Positions 16,440 through 23,518 are shown, counted from the stretch's first letter. The stretch is DNA of 30,712 bases from NIOZ-UU13 sp049287505 (GCA_049287505.1 JBAQFY010000034.1:1-30712), one strand, 5' to 3'. The notes: generated by a model not told the origin, from the letters alone. Program-made: numbers and translations.

Positions 16440-17678
16440 ATGACAATAATTGTGCAAAAGTTCGGTGGCACTTCGGTTGCTGATGCCGAAAAGATTCGCC
16501 GAGCTGCTGAGCGCGTCATTGAGGCGGTCAAGAATGGTTTTGGAGTTGTGGTTGTAGCGTCAGCCCGCGGCAAACAGACTGACCTGCTCATTGCAGATGC
16601 ATTGGAGCTTAATCCCAATCCACCTAAACGCGAGATGGACCAGCTTCTCAGTACAGGCGAGCAGCAAACAGTGTCGCTTTTCGCTATGACTCTTGATGCT
16701 ATGGGCTATGATGCTATCAGCTTCACCGGTGGTCAAATCCGTATGATGACTGACAGTGTCCATATGAGGGCGCGGATAAAAAGTATCGATGCTGAGCGAA
16801 TTCATAAACAGTTAGACGAAGGCAGGATTGTTATCGTCGCGGGCTTTCAAGGCATAGATAAGGATGAAAATATAACCACGCTTGGCCGAGGCGGCTCGGA
16901 CACAACTGCTGTTGCGCTGGCCGCGGCGCTCGGAGCAAAAGAGTGTGAAATCTATACGGACGTCGATGGAGTTTACACTGCCGACCCGCGAATATTCAAA
17001 AATGCCGTGAAAATGAACGAGATTAGTTATGACGAAATGCTCGAGCTGGCAAGTTTTGGAGCCGGCGTTATGCACCCTCGAGCTGTCGAGTTCGGTAAGA
17101 AGTACGATGTTAGAATCCATGTAAGAAGCAGTAGTAATAAAACTAATGGGACAATAATTACCCATGAGGTGCCGCAAATGGAAGGTGTAATAGTTTCAGG
17201 AGCCACAATACAAAAAGATTTGGCTAAGATAGGTCTTCTCGGTGTTGATAATGTGCCCGGTAATGCCGCAAAAATATTTGCTCATCTGGCAAAGGCCAAG
17301 GTGGTTGTTGACGATATCATCCAAACGGAAGTAAGCCCCGAAAAGGCAAACCTGTCGTTTATGATTTCCATTTCCGATTTAGCCGCCGCTAAGGAGGCTG
17401 TGGAGAAAATCAAAGACGAGGTGAACTGTCAGAGCATCTTTGTTCGCGATGATATTGCCGAGGTCTCTGTAGTAGGCATTGGTATGCGGACCCATTACGG
17501 TGTGGCCGAAAAGATGTTTGGTGCCTTAGCTGAAGCCAAAGTTAACATCGATTCGATTACTACCAGTGAAATTCGCATCAGTTGTGCTGTGGACGAAGAC
17601 CAGGCTGAGGAGGCCCTCGAGGCCGTTTGTGTTGCCTTTGAATTAGACAAACCGGCCGAGCAGCGAGGTAAAAGTTAG
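16440..17678 (+). CDS. lysC: aspartokinase
   Basis: Phosphorylates aspartate with ATP, the first step to lysine, threonine and methionine. The kinase domain opens with KFGGTSV (7-13) and continues with the family motifs LSTGEQQTVSLFA, GFQGID, TTLGRGGSDTTAVALAAALGA and EIYTDVDGVYTADPR. Two ACT domains make up the C-terminus (about 265-400: IGLLGVDNVPGNAAKIF and VGIGMRTHYGVAEKMF), the usual site of allosteric inhibition. The ATG at 16440 follows AGCAGG; the TTG at 16434 is upstream but needless. It is monofunctional (412 aa), not fused to homoserine dehydrogenase, which is encoded two genes upstream. Confidence 0.95.
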   Translation: MTIIVQKFGGTSVADAEKIRRAAERVIEAVKNGFGVVVVASARGKQTDLLIADALELNPNPPKREMDQLLSTGEQQTVSLFAMTLDAMGYDAISFTGGQIRMMTDSVHMRARIKSIDAERIHKQLDEGRIVIVAGFQGIDKDENITTLGRGGSDTTAVALAAALGAKECEIYTDVDGVYTADPRIFKNAVKMNEISYDEMLELASFGAGVMHPRAVEFGKKYDVRIHVRSSSNKTNGTIITHEVPQMEGVIVSGATIQKDLAKIGLLGVDNVPGNAAKIFAHLAKAKVVVDDIIQTEVSPEKANLSFMISISDLAAAKEAVEKIKDEVNCQSIFVRDDIAEVSVVGIGMRTHYGVAEKMFGALAEAKVNIDSITTSEIRISCAVDEDQAEEALEAVCVAFELDKPAEQRGKS

Positions 17679-17804
17679 CCGTGAATGTGCAAGAAGAATA
17701 AAGAATAATAAATATCCACCGCAAGGTGTCCTGTGGGGAACAAGGATAATCGAAATTCGTCGTTCTATATTTGATGTTAGGAATTTTAAAAACCTTGCCA
17801 ATCC

Positions 17805-18458
17805 GTGCCTAAGAAAAACACAAACACTTATGCGATGAGCAAACGTAGGCGAGCAGGTATAATTGTCCTGTGTTTGCTGCTGTTCGTGTTGTTTGTCTGG
17901 CTTGACCACAGTCATATCAGGAGCAAGTGGCAGCCTCAAACCAAATCCGAAGAGCAGGCAGCCCGCGATTTTGAAAAATATCACGCCAAAACTTTCACCG
18001 TCGTAAAAGTGGTTGATGGTGATACTATCGACATAGATATGCCTGACGGCCAATATGAGCACACTCGAATAAGGCTTTGGGGAATCGACACGCCGGAAAC
18101 AAAAAACCCAAATGTTGGCGTAATGTATTTCGGCCCGGAAGCCGCTGAATTTGCATCGCGATTAGTCCTTAAAAAACCGGTAACAGTCTATCTTGACGAA
18201 GGAAATAACACGAGAGGTAAGTACGGCAGACTGTTGGCTTATGTCGAATTATCGAACGACAGATTCTTGAACGAAGTACTGTTAACCGAAGGTTATGCTT
18301 ACGCCGACCTGCGATTTCGCCATAGTCTTTATAACAGGTACAAGCAATTAGATGCCAATGCCCGCAGTTTAAAGAAAGGACTGTGGGAAAAAGTAACCCG
18401 CGAACAATTGCCCGAATGGCTGCAAAGAGAAGAGCCTAACCTGCTTTTGGACAAATAA
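17805..18458 (+). CDS. membrane-anchored thermonuclease (staphylococcal nuclease homologue)
   Basis: Calcium-dependent sugar-nonspecific nuclease, anchored or secreted through an N-terminal hydrophobic helix (about 17-35, GIIVLCLLLFVLFVWL) after a basic stretch SKRRR. Every catalytic residue of the family can be placed: Asp73 (VDGDT), Arg90, Asp95 and Glu98 (RLWGIDTPE) and Arg142 (GKYGR). The C-terminus SLKKGLWE...WLQREEPNLL extends past the usual OB-fold domain. The start is uncertain: GTG at 17805 or ATG at 17835, neither with a clear ribosome-binding site. Both keep the helix. It is followed at once by a bidirectional terminator. A decayed second copy of its 3' end lies 1.2 kb downstream at 19651-19737. 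Confidence 0.88.
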   Translation: MPKKNTNTYAMSKRRRAGIIVLCLLLFVLFVWLDHSHIRSKWQPQTKSEEQAARDFEKYHAKTFTVVKVVDGDTIDIDMPDGQYEHTRIRLWGIDTPETKNPNVGVMYFGPEAAEFASRLVLKKPVTVYLDEGNNTRGKYGRLLAYVELSNDRFLNEVLLTEGYAYADLRFRHSLYNRYKQLDANARSLKKGLWEKVTREQLPEWLQREEPNLLLDK

Positions 18459-18460
18459 GA

Positions 18461-18494
18461 AAAAGCCGTGAGCATAATGCACCACGGCTTTTTT
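18461..18494. terminator. bidirectional intrinsic terminator
   Basis: A 10-bp stem AAAAGCCGTG/CACGGCTTTT (18461-18470 and 18483-18492), 12-nt loop, with T runs on both sides. It ends the nuclease gene on the plus strand and the PEP-CTERM gene on the minus strand, both of which stop within 30 nt of it. Confidence 0.85.
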
Positions 18495-18519
18495 CACTTC
18501 AATATTGTGTAATGTAATT

Positions 18520-19377
18520 CTAAAGTGTTCTGCGTCTGCGCAGCCAACCGACGACGCCTATTCCAATGCTGCCAAGGACAAGAGCACTGGGAGCGGGGGT
18601 AGTACTGAAATTTATCTCGTTGAGATATTCAGTCATGAGAGAGTATGAGAATGTGTCGCCGGTATAATCGGTCATAGTTGGAAACGCGGGTCCGGCTCCA
18701 CAGTCCTTGATATTGATGACCGAAATATCAAGCTCGTACTCACGACCAGCCAACATAAAACCTGGCGTCCATGATATTGAACTTATCGAAACAGGAACAT
18801 CCCAGTAAACGAGGTCTTCCAATACCATCATTAAAGCGTCACCTGCGCCAGGGCTGACACTCCACGTAAATGTTGGATTGATGTCGATGCCGCTCTTATC
18901 GTTCATAGATGGGTAGATGAAATCCACTGATCCCGTGGGCTCGCTGGGAAGGCTGCTGTAGTCGAAGCTGAAATTCTTGCTCAGCCCACCGCCGATGCTG
19001 CGGAAGTCGAGTGTGTAGAATCCTTCCGGGTACACTGCCCGCAGGGCAGAAAGAGAAGGACACTCGATGACGAACGACGGACCCCACTTATCCAACCAGC
19101 TAAGATTGGTTGCCTCGTACATCGACATAAATGGGCTGAAAGCGCTCGGCTTAGTTATGTCAATACGGTACAGAGTGCCTGGGTCCACAACATGTGCCCA
19201 AATGTCGAATTCCCCAGGCTCGGGGTCCTTGGGTATGCCATCCCGAAACTCCTTGTAGGATGTAATGCCAGTCCAGTCAATGTCAAGTTCCATTTCAGCC
19301 ACGGATATAGCCATAGAGATTACCAAGAAAGCAACGGTACATAGCACTAAGATACTTGTCTTTTGCTCTTTAAACAT
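18520..19377 (-). CDS. secreted PEP-CTERM-type protein of unknown function
   Basis: Exported protein with an N-terminal signal peptide (hydrophobic 9-26, SILVLCTVAFLVISMAIS) and a C-terminal sorting tail at 259-285. The tail starts with PAPS, runs through a glycine-rich hydrophobic helix and ends WLRRRRTL. Such tails are recognised by exosortases in bacteria that make exopolysaccharide; no exosortase gene is in this window. The body (28-258) is rich in Ser, Asp, Gly and aromatic residues and looks like a beta-rich extracellular domain. I do not recognise a specific fold. A perfect AGGAGC ribosome-binding site lies just before the ATG. The 5' leader carries a further inverted repeat (see 19411-19479). 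It lies convergent with the nuclease gene. Confidence 0.85.
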   Translation of the reverse strand: MFKEQKTSILVLCTVAFLVISMAISVAEMELDIDWTGITSYKEFRDGIPKDPEPGEFDIWAHVVDPGTLYRIDITKPSAFSPFMSMYEATNLSWLDKWGPSFVIECPSLSALRAVYPEGFYTLDFRSIGGGLSKNFSFDYSSLPSEPTGSVDFIYPSMNDKSGIDINPTFTWSVSPGAGDALMMVLEDLVYWDVPVSISSISWTPGFMLAGREYELDISVINIKDCGAGPAFPTMTDYTGDTFSYSLMTEYLNEINFSTTPAPSALVLGSIGIGVVGWLRRRRTL

Positions 19378-19410
19378 CTCAAGCTCCTTTCTTGAGTAGT
19401 GGTGATGTTT

Positions 19411-19479
19411 GTCAAAACTTTTGTGTCGCTGGCGTGCTGATTGACCTCCTTTCCACTCACGTCCATCCTATGTTTTGAC
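19411..19479 (-). promoter_or_regulatory. structured leader of the PEP-CTERM gene (putative)
   Basis: On the minus strand GTCAAAAC (19472-19479) pairs perfectly with GTTTTGAC (19411-19418), closing a 53-nt loop. The loop carries AAAGGAGG, a perfect Shine-Dalgarno match with no start codon behind it. The true start of the gene is 34 nt further on, with its own site. I could not match it to a known riboswitch class. Confidence 0.35.
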
Positions 19480-19650
19480 CATGAAAGGCCCGTTCTTTTC
19501 GGTGGGGTAAAGCTTTGTAAGGATATAAGGCAAGCTTTTCACTCACCTTCATCTAATTGCAAATTATCTAAATTTAAGCAGAGACATCAAGAGAAAAAAG
19601 TCCGATAAAACAAGTCTTTTTTGTAAGAATCAAGAAATCGGGCTGAAAAT

Positions 19651-19737
19651 CAGCAGAAAAGATTGTGGAAAGCCATGTCACGTATGCAACTGCCCGGATG
19701 GCTCCAGAGAGAAAAACCGAACCTGCTGAATAAATGA
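19651..19737 (+). pseudogene. relic of a second thermonuclease gene (3' end only)
   Basis: Read in the forward frame ending at TGA 19735, this stretch encodes KRLWKAMSRMQLPGWLQR followed by EKPNLLNK and a stop. The intact nuclease at 17805-18458 ends KGLWEKVTREQLPEWLQR then EEPNLLLDK. At least 18 of the last 28 positions agree, including LW, QLP, WLQRE and PNLL. The similarity stops upstream at about 19640, and an in-frame stop lies at 19624, so no functional gene remains. It points to a former tandem or duplicated nuclease gene broken by rearrangement. Confidence 0.7.
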
Positions 19738-19740
19738 ACC

Positions 19741-19960
19741 TCCGAAATTGGGTTTGATTGGGTTTGTTTTCACCAAGTGTCCAATTGGATTTATTTTCAT
19801 AATCCGTTGTATTATATGGATTTACATTCATTTGGGCATCCTGGAAATTGGGTTTGTTTTGCATAATTGAGGTCATAATTGATTGACAAGTTAGGCTGGA
19901 TAGGCGGTTTGGGATGGGGCCGGTGTTCATAGTTCGTTGTAAGTTGTTCATAATTCATGG
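19741..19960 (-). repeat. planctomycete-type NKPN repeat unit
   Basis: The minus strand reads as three spaced copies of a word like AAACCAAATTTC (amino-acid reading NKPNFQ..., NKSNWTLGE, NKPNQTQF). A second microrepeat follows towards 19960 (ATGAACC, ATGAATT, ATGAACA). An open frame covers it (19574-19951), but its C-terminal half runs antisense through the nuclease relic, so I treat it as repeat DNA, not a gene. I recall similar NKPN/QTQF strings recurring in Phycisphaerae sequences, often after genes like the one at 19969-20550; this needs a search. Confidence 0.45.
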
Positions 19961-19968
19961 TTCATTGG

Positions 19969-20550
19969 TTAAATTGTTAACTGGTTAAATGGCAATTCAC
20001 GTTCGGGGTCCAGTTTTCTGATTAGGTTAAGTCTTTGAAACTCGAGGAGCGTTTTGTAGAGACTGTGCTCTATCCGGCGTTCATACATCAGGAGTCGGTC
20101 GATGACCCTTGCATTTGAGAAATCCTTTATGGCCATACGACCCAGAGTTAGATGGGCAGCGGAGGTGGAGGGCCCAGCCTGCGATTGGTCCTGTTTTTTG
20201 AAAAACAGGGATTGGGTGAGTTTAGTTAGTGGGCTGGAGGTATTATCTGCGTTCAATGCGTCTATGACCTGGTTCTGGATTCGTCCAGCGCGTTTTAGCC
20301 GCCAGGAGAGAGTGACAATGCGTTCTGCGAGCATAGATTCCATAGGGCTGAGGGGGGCCAGCTCGGCGAGCATCTGTTCGCGGTAGAGGTCGAATTCGGC
20401 CTGGCTTTCTGAACTGATTATGGCCTGACGGGCGGAAAGGCCGTGTTGGACGGCGTTCTGTGAGACGGCGGACTTGCCATCGCTGGTGCGTGGGCCTGTG
20501 GATTTTTGTGCGTTACGCTGATTGGCGCTTATTTGGGCTTCGGTAGTCAT
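19969..20550 (-). CDS. uncharacterised STGPRT/HGLSARQ family protein
   Basis: Encodes 193 aa with no signal peptide or membrane segment. The N-terminus carries the family block QRNAQKSTGPRTSDGK (11-26) and NAVQHGLSA (32-40). A helical body follows with ESMLAERIVTLSWRLKRAGRIQNQ (about 73-96), then ARVIDRLLMYERRIEHSLYK (about 149-168). AGGAGG sits 8 nt before the ATG, so it is a well-expressed real gene. The N-terminal motif (Asn-Ala, Ser-Thr-Gly-Pro-Arg-Thr, Gly-Lys, Asn-Ala-x-x-His-Gly-Leu) recurs in many bacteria without a known role. I believe it is multicopy in Phycisphaerae genomes. Its C-terminus abuts the NKPN repeat. The clustered basic motif could bind nucleic acid, but that is a guess. 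Confidence 0.7.
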   Translation of the reverse strand: MTTEAQISANQRNAQKSTGPRTSDGKSAVSQNAVQHGLSARQAIISSESQAEFDLYREQMLAELAPLSPMESMLAERIVTLSWRLKRAGRIQNQVIDALNADNTSSPLTKLTQSLFFKKQDQSQAGPSTSAAHLTLGRMAIKDFSNARVIDRLLMYERRIEHSLYKTLLEFQRLNLIRKLDPERELPFNQLTI

Positions 20551-21206
20551 GAATAGGCCTCCTGGTACTATAAAACCATATAGTTATGTTGACGATAATA
20601 TCTTGTTAGATAAGGAGTTATCTGATAGTATGAAATTCTAATTCCTAAACTCTAAATCCTAAACAAATTCGAAAATCAAATTTTCAAATGCTCCAAAAGA
20701 GGTTTAATAATTCATTTGACTGGGCCTGCTGGCCCCGGGACCGTGCCACGCTGTGGCTTCCGCCGTCGCACAAGGCTATGGCGGACAAGTACAAATATGC
20801 AATCTGAAATGTCTATTTTTCTCCGCCTACGGGCGGTTTATGTTTGCTTTCTGGCAAACATTCGGGTATTTTAACATATTTTCAAACAAAATTCAACAAA
20901 AAAATGACCAAAAAAGCAATTTTTTTGGTTCTCCTAAGCCCTTTCGACTTCGCTCAGGGTAAACCGCGTCAAGGTGTCTATTAAAACAGATTCCTCGATT
21001 CAGCTCCGCTCGGAATGATAGTCCCTCAATTAACGAGCGACATAGCAATAGTTTTACAAGAGACTTCAATTGGTTGCAATTCGAAGGAGACTTTTTATTA
21101 AATTGGGATTTAAAGGTGGGAAAGTGTTTTAAGAAAAGTTTAAATGGAAACATCAAATCATCATAGGTAGAATCTTCGGAAGAAATAAGGAACGAGGCAG
21201 TTTGAG
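20551..21206. other. gene-free region packed with dispersed repeats
   Basis: About 650 bp with no credible gene. From left to right it holds: an AT-rich arm related to 11490-11656 (about 20640-20690); the inverted repeat TCCGCC...GGCGGA (about 20759-20784); CCGCCTACGGGCGG (about 20823-20836); a copy of the 50-bp repeat at 20875-20928; CCCTTTCGACTTCGCTCAGGG (about 20939-20959); and ATTCCTCGATTCAGCTCCGC with CGGAAT (about 20991-21017). The last two resemble REP-type hairpins scattered in many bacterial genomes. Confidence 0.6.
20875..20928. repeat. about 50-bp direct repeat, copy 1
   Basis: Shares TATTTTCAAACA, TCAACAAAAAAATGACC and AAAAAAGCA with copy 2 at 21884-21934, in the same orientation, with only a few mismatches. 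The end (CCAAAAAAGCAATTTTTTTGG) folds into an A/T hairpin. Together the copies flank the methyltransferase gene at a spacing of about 1.0 kb. Confidence 0.75.
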
Positions 21207-21215
21207 GTGAACCAA

Positions 21216-21854
21216 ATGTGGACAATCCGATTTATTCTACTTGGTGTTTTCGGGGCATTGGACGGTATTGGTTCTTATTTGCCTATATACCGCAGCAAAT
21301 ACAAAAGACTTTTCGAAAATAAAATCTTCAATATTGCGTTTGTGATAGTGTACAACTGCCTCTGCTACCTCATTGTGATTCTACCGCCAGCCGAAGGCTG
21401 GAATACTCGACCTGTTTGGTTGCGGCACACAAGTGTTTGTATTGGTTTTCCTGTTATTGGATTGCTATTAATCTGTGCTGGTGCCTTATTAGGCTTCGCC
21501 ACGCTCAAACAAAGAAAAGTCATTGGTATCCAGGATGTCAAGGAAGGATTGCTAACTTCGGGTCTATATCGGTATTTCAGACATCCCATCTATACAGGGA
21601 TTTTGTGGGTTACTCTGGGATTGCCGCTCACGATGAGAAATCCAGATGGACTACTGATGTTTCCTGCTGTCTTTGTAATAATGTTTACAGGAACGATTTT
21701 TGAAGAGAGAAACGATATGTGTGTGAGATTTGGCGAGCAATATCAAGCCTATAGTAAAACCACAAGAATGTTTGGCCCAATATGGCTTTGGAGCGTTATC
21801 GTTGTGATAATCCTGATTCTTGTTGGCTTTGACCGGAGCGTAGAGATGAGATAG
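21216..21854 (+). CDS. ICMT/PEMT-family membrane methyltransferase
   Basis: Integral-membrane S-adenosylmethionine-dependent methyltransferase of the isoprenylcysteine/phospholipid methyltransferase type. Hydrophobic segments lie at about 4-20, 40-60, 78-100, 140-160 and 190-208. The SAM-binding block is typical: GLYRYFRHPIYTG, followed by EERNDMCVRFGEQYQAY (catalytic-region Glu and the FG-x-x-Y element). Isoprenylated proteins are not expected in bacteria, so a lipid or small-molecule substrate is more likely. ATG at 21216 is chosen because GAGGTGA lies 6 nt upstream; GTG at 21207 would sit inside that site. The gene is alone, oriented opposite to its neighbours, and is flanked by two copies of a 50-bp direct repeat, which suggests a mobile or recently inserted unit. 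Confidence 0.8.
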   Translation: MWTIRFILLGVFGALDGIGSYLPIYRSKYKRLFENKIFNIAFVIVYNCLCYLIVILPPAEGWNTRPVWLRHTSVCIGFPVIGLLLICAGALLGFATLKQRKVIGIQDVKEGLLTSGLYRYFRHPIYTGILWVTLGLPLTMRNPDGLLMFPAVFVIMFTGTIFEERNDMCVRFGEQYQAYSKTTRMFGPIWLWSVIVVIILILVGFDRSVEMR

Positions 21855-21883
21855 ATTGACGAATTAGAGAATTTTGAGTAGTG

Positions 21884-21934
21884 TATATTTTCAAACAGAA
21901 ATCAACAAAAAAATGACCAAAAAAGCACTTTTTT
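21884..21934. repeat. about 50-bp direct repeat, copy 2
   Basis: Second copy of the repeat at 20875-20928: TATTTTCAAACA then TCAACAAAAAAATGACC and AAAAAAGCACTTTTTT. It starts 30 nt after the methyltransferase stop codon. Its terminal A/T hairpin could serve as a weak terminator. Confidence 0.75.
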
Positions 21935-22102
21935 AGTCGTTCAGATAAGGTCAACGATTTCCTTATGAATAGTAGCCAATATCTCTAAATTATCGCCGCA
22001 GTACAAACGGTTTTTTGTCATAAATTATCCGCCTCAACCAATTTCATTTTAAATAGTTTGGCACATCTAGATTTTTGACGATGAGATAGTATTTACTACA
22101 AT

Positions 22103-22693
22103 TTATGTCTGTATACGAACCCAATCTTTTATTAGTAACTTCAATCGAACTATATCATCATCGCTAAGTTCGCAACTGTGGGCAATTACATTTCTAATCT
22201 GGTTAAATTGCGATAGAGTATGTTGCATTGCTTTCTGACTTCTTATAGTATCTGAGAAATCATCCCATTTGTGATTTAGTATGTCGATTAGTTCACCAAA
22301 ATTCGTGTATGTCAAAGGGTCTTCGGATCTAATTGAAAGAACTGTTTCTTTTTCCTTTTCCTGCTTTTCTTTAACACCTTTTTTTACACCGTCAGGCACT
22401 TCGTTATCCCACCAGTTAGGCCCGTATTTTTCCTCGAGTCGTGTGTAGATTAGGCGACGTATTGTGTTTTCCAGGCAGTAATATAAAGCATAGAAGTCGG
22501 CCATCTTTTTTGCTTGAGCTCGAATGTCAGACTCGAATAGTTCAGCGTCTACCACTTTTTCTTTCTCTAATGTTTTCGTATGACCGATATCAATTCCGGA
22601 CTTCTCAAGCTTTAGTAGATCTGTTTCGAGCATCAAATTCTTCCAAGCGAAAACCTTCAGCTTATCAGATAGAGAACTTTTATTACTCACCAA
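22103..22693 (-). CDS. Swt1-type HEPN-domain protein (candidate RNase toxin)
   Basis: Encodes 196 aa ending in a HEPN domain (about 60-196). The HEPN active-site motif RX4H is Arg167 to His172 (IRNVIAH), the form found in metal-independent RNases of toxin-antitoxin and abortive-infection systems. Around it are the blocks NWWDNEVP (93-100), YTNFGELIDIL and ELSDDDIVRL typical of the Swt1-type HEPN. A Lys/Glu-rich linker (about 103-117) splits the domain. Start is TTG at 22693 or GTG at 22690, 7-10 nt after AAGGAG; this site lies within the end of the upstream gene, which overlaps by 11 nt. It is therefore strictly coupled to the DUF5343 gene. Toxicity is inferred from family and motif. Confidence 0.8.
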   Translation of the reverse strand: MVSNKSSLSDKLKVFAWKNLMLETDLLKLEKSGIDIGHTKTLEKEKVVDAELFESDIRAQAKKMADFYALYYCLENTIRRLIYTRLEEKYGPNWWDNEVPDGVKKGVKEKQEKEKETVLSIRSEDPLTYTNFGELIDILNHKWDDFSDTIRSQKAMQHTLSQFNQIRNVIAHSCELSDDDIVRLKLLIKDWVRIQT

Positions 22694-23300
22694 GAATATT
22701 CTCCTTCAGGCTTTTGAAAATTGCATCGAACACTTCAATTTCAGTAGTAGCAGGAAGATTCAAGTTGATTGTATACGAAATTCCAAGCGGGGAAACTATA
22801 CGTTCTTTTTCTTTTGGCTTTTTGCCTTCATTTTCTTTTTCCTTCTCTTTTGGTATAGATGGTTTTGCCTCGAAATCAGATAACTTGCACAACTCCGTAA
22901 AGGTGCCGACTACGTATGGAATGACCTTATCTTTATCTCCTGCTCCGGTTAGTGTTCTTAGTTTAGAAGTCAATTCTTTTTTTGATAATTTGTGAGCGTA
23001 TTCGTTGGCAGCATAGAGATTGCTATACGATTCGCGAACCCTGTGAGCCATAACAACCTTTGCTTGTTTTTCCTCTCCTCGATATTCCTTGTATGGTTTT
23101 GTAGGAACATTGCTTTGGTCAAGAAAACCGAGATTTTTCAAAAGGGGAATCATAGCTCTATAGCTTGATGACTTTAACCCTAGCATTGAATTCATGAAGT
23201 CTGTATTGAATTTTGGTGGAACAGCCGCTTTTCTTATTTCGTTAAACAATTTCGATAAATTCCCATAAGCATTGACATAAGGGGGGTATTTCTTTGCCAT
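22683..23300 (-). CDS. DUF5343 family protein (candidate antitoxin or regulator)
   Basis: Encodes 205 aa. The N-terminal half (about 5-100, PPYVNAYGNLSKLFNEI ... SSSYRAMIPLLKNLGFLD ... KEYRG) matches DUF5343 and looks like a winged helix-turn-helix. A charged Lys/Glu/Pro linker follows (about 146-168). A compact C-terminal segment ends it (SYTINLNLPATTEIEVFDAIFKS, about 175-197). AAGGAG lies 9 nt before the ATG, and a TATAAT box is 56 nt upstream of it. It is the first gene of a two-gene unit with the HEPN protein, overlapping by 11 nt. The DNA-binding-like domain suggests it could autoregulate the operon and hold the HEPN protein in check, but its biochemical role is unknown. Confidence 0.8.
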   Translation of the reverse strand: MAKKYPPYVNAYGNLSKLFNEIRKAAVPPKFNTDFMNSMLGLKSSSYRAMIPLLKNLGFLDQSNVPTKPYKEYRGEEKQAKVVMAHRVRESYSNLYAANEYAHKLSKKELTSKLRTLTGAGDKDKVIPYVVGTFTELCKLSDFEAKPSIPKEKEKENEGKKPKEKERIVSPLGISYTINLNLPATTEIEVFDAIFKSLKENILGE

Positions 23301-23355
23301 TTGCCTAACTCCTTCTAATATTCAAAACTAAAGCTTTCTACCGTATTACTTTCAT

Positions 23356-23361
23356 ATTATA
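23356..23361 (-). promoter_or_regulatory. -10 box of the DUF5343/HEPN operon
   Basis: On the minus strand a perfect TATAAT lies 56 nt upstream of the DUF5343 ATG. No good -35 is visible. GGTAG words occur on both sides and could be operator half-sites for an autoregulator. Confidence 0.45.
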
Positions 23362-23496
23362 CACTACCAAAACCCACAATTCCTGCCGATTTCGTATCCT
23401 TCGATTACACTCAGGACAGGTCTCGTGAATCGTATCTCGTGTTGATTTCGCTCCCGGGTACATTACGCATTTAGGGACAGAAAATAACACAAAACA

Positions 23497-23518
23497 AAAT
23501 TGGCGTCAAGGCCAATTT
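23497..23518 (-). terminator. probable terminator of the NtrB/NtrC operon
   Basis: AAATTGGC (23497-23504) and GCCAATTT (23511-23518) form an 8-bp stem with a 6-nt loop. On the minus strand the stem is followed by TTTTGTTTTG. It lies about 140 nt beyond the NtrC-type regulator's stop codon, so it is a plausible but not tight terminator. Confidence 0.5.

Noticed and set aside
17690..17740. CACC-GCAA-GGTG hairpin after lysC as a terminator
   Set aside because: The stem is only four base pairs and no T run follows.
19574..19951. 125-aa reverse open frame as a protein gene
   Set aside because: Its second half is antisense to the nuclease relic and its first half is repeat-derived, so it is treated as repeat DNA.
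20753..20962. 69-aa forward open frame
   Set aside because: It is made up of REP-like palindromes and the direct repeat, with no ribosome-binding site.
20875..21934. attL/attR sites of an integrative element
   Set aside because: The copies are imperfect, no integrase or tRNA gene lies beside them, and the enclosed segment has a single gene. Dispersed repeats are the safer reading.
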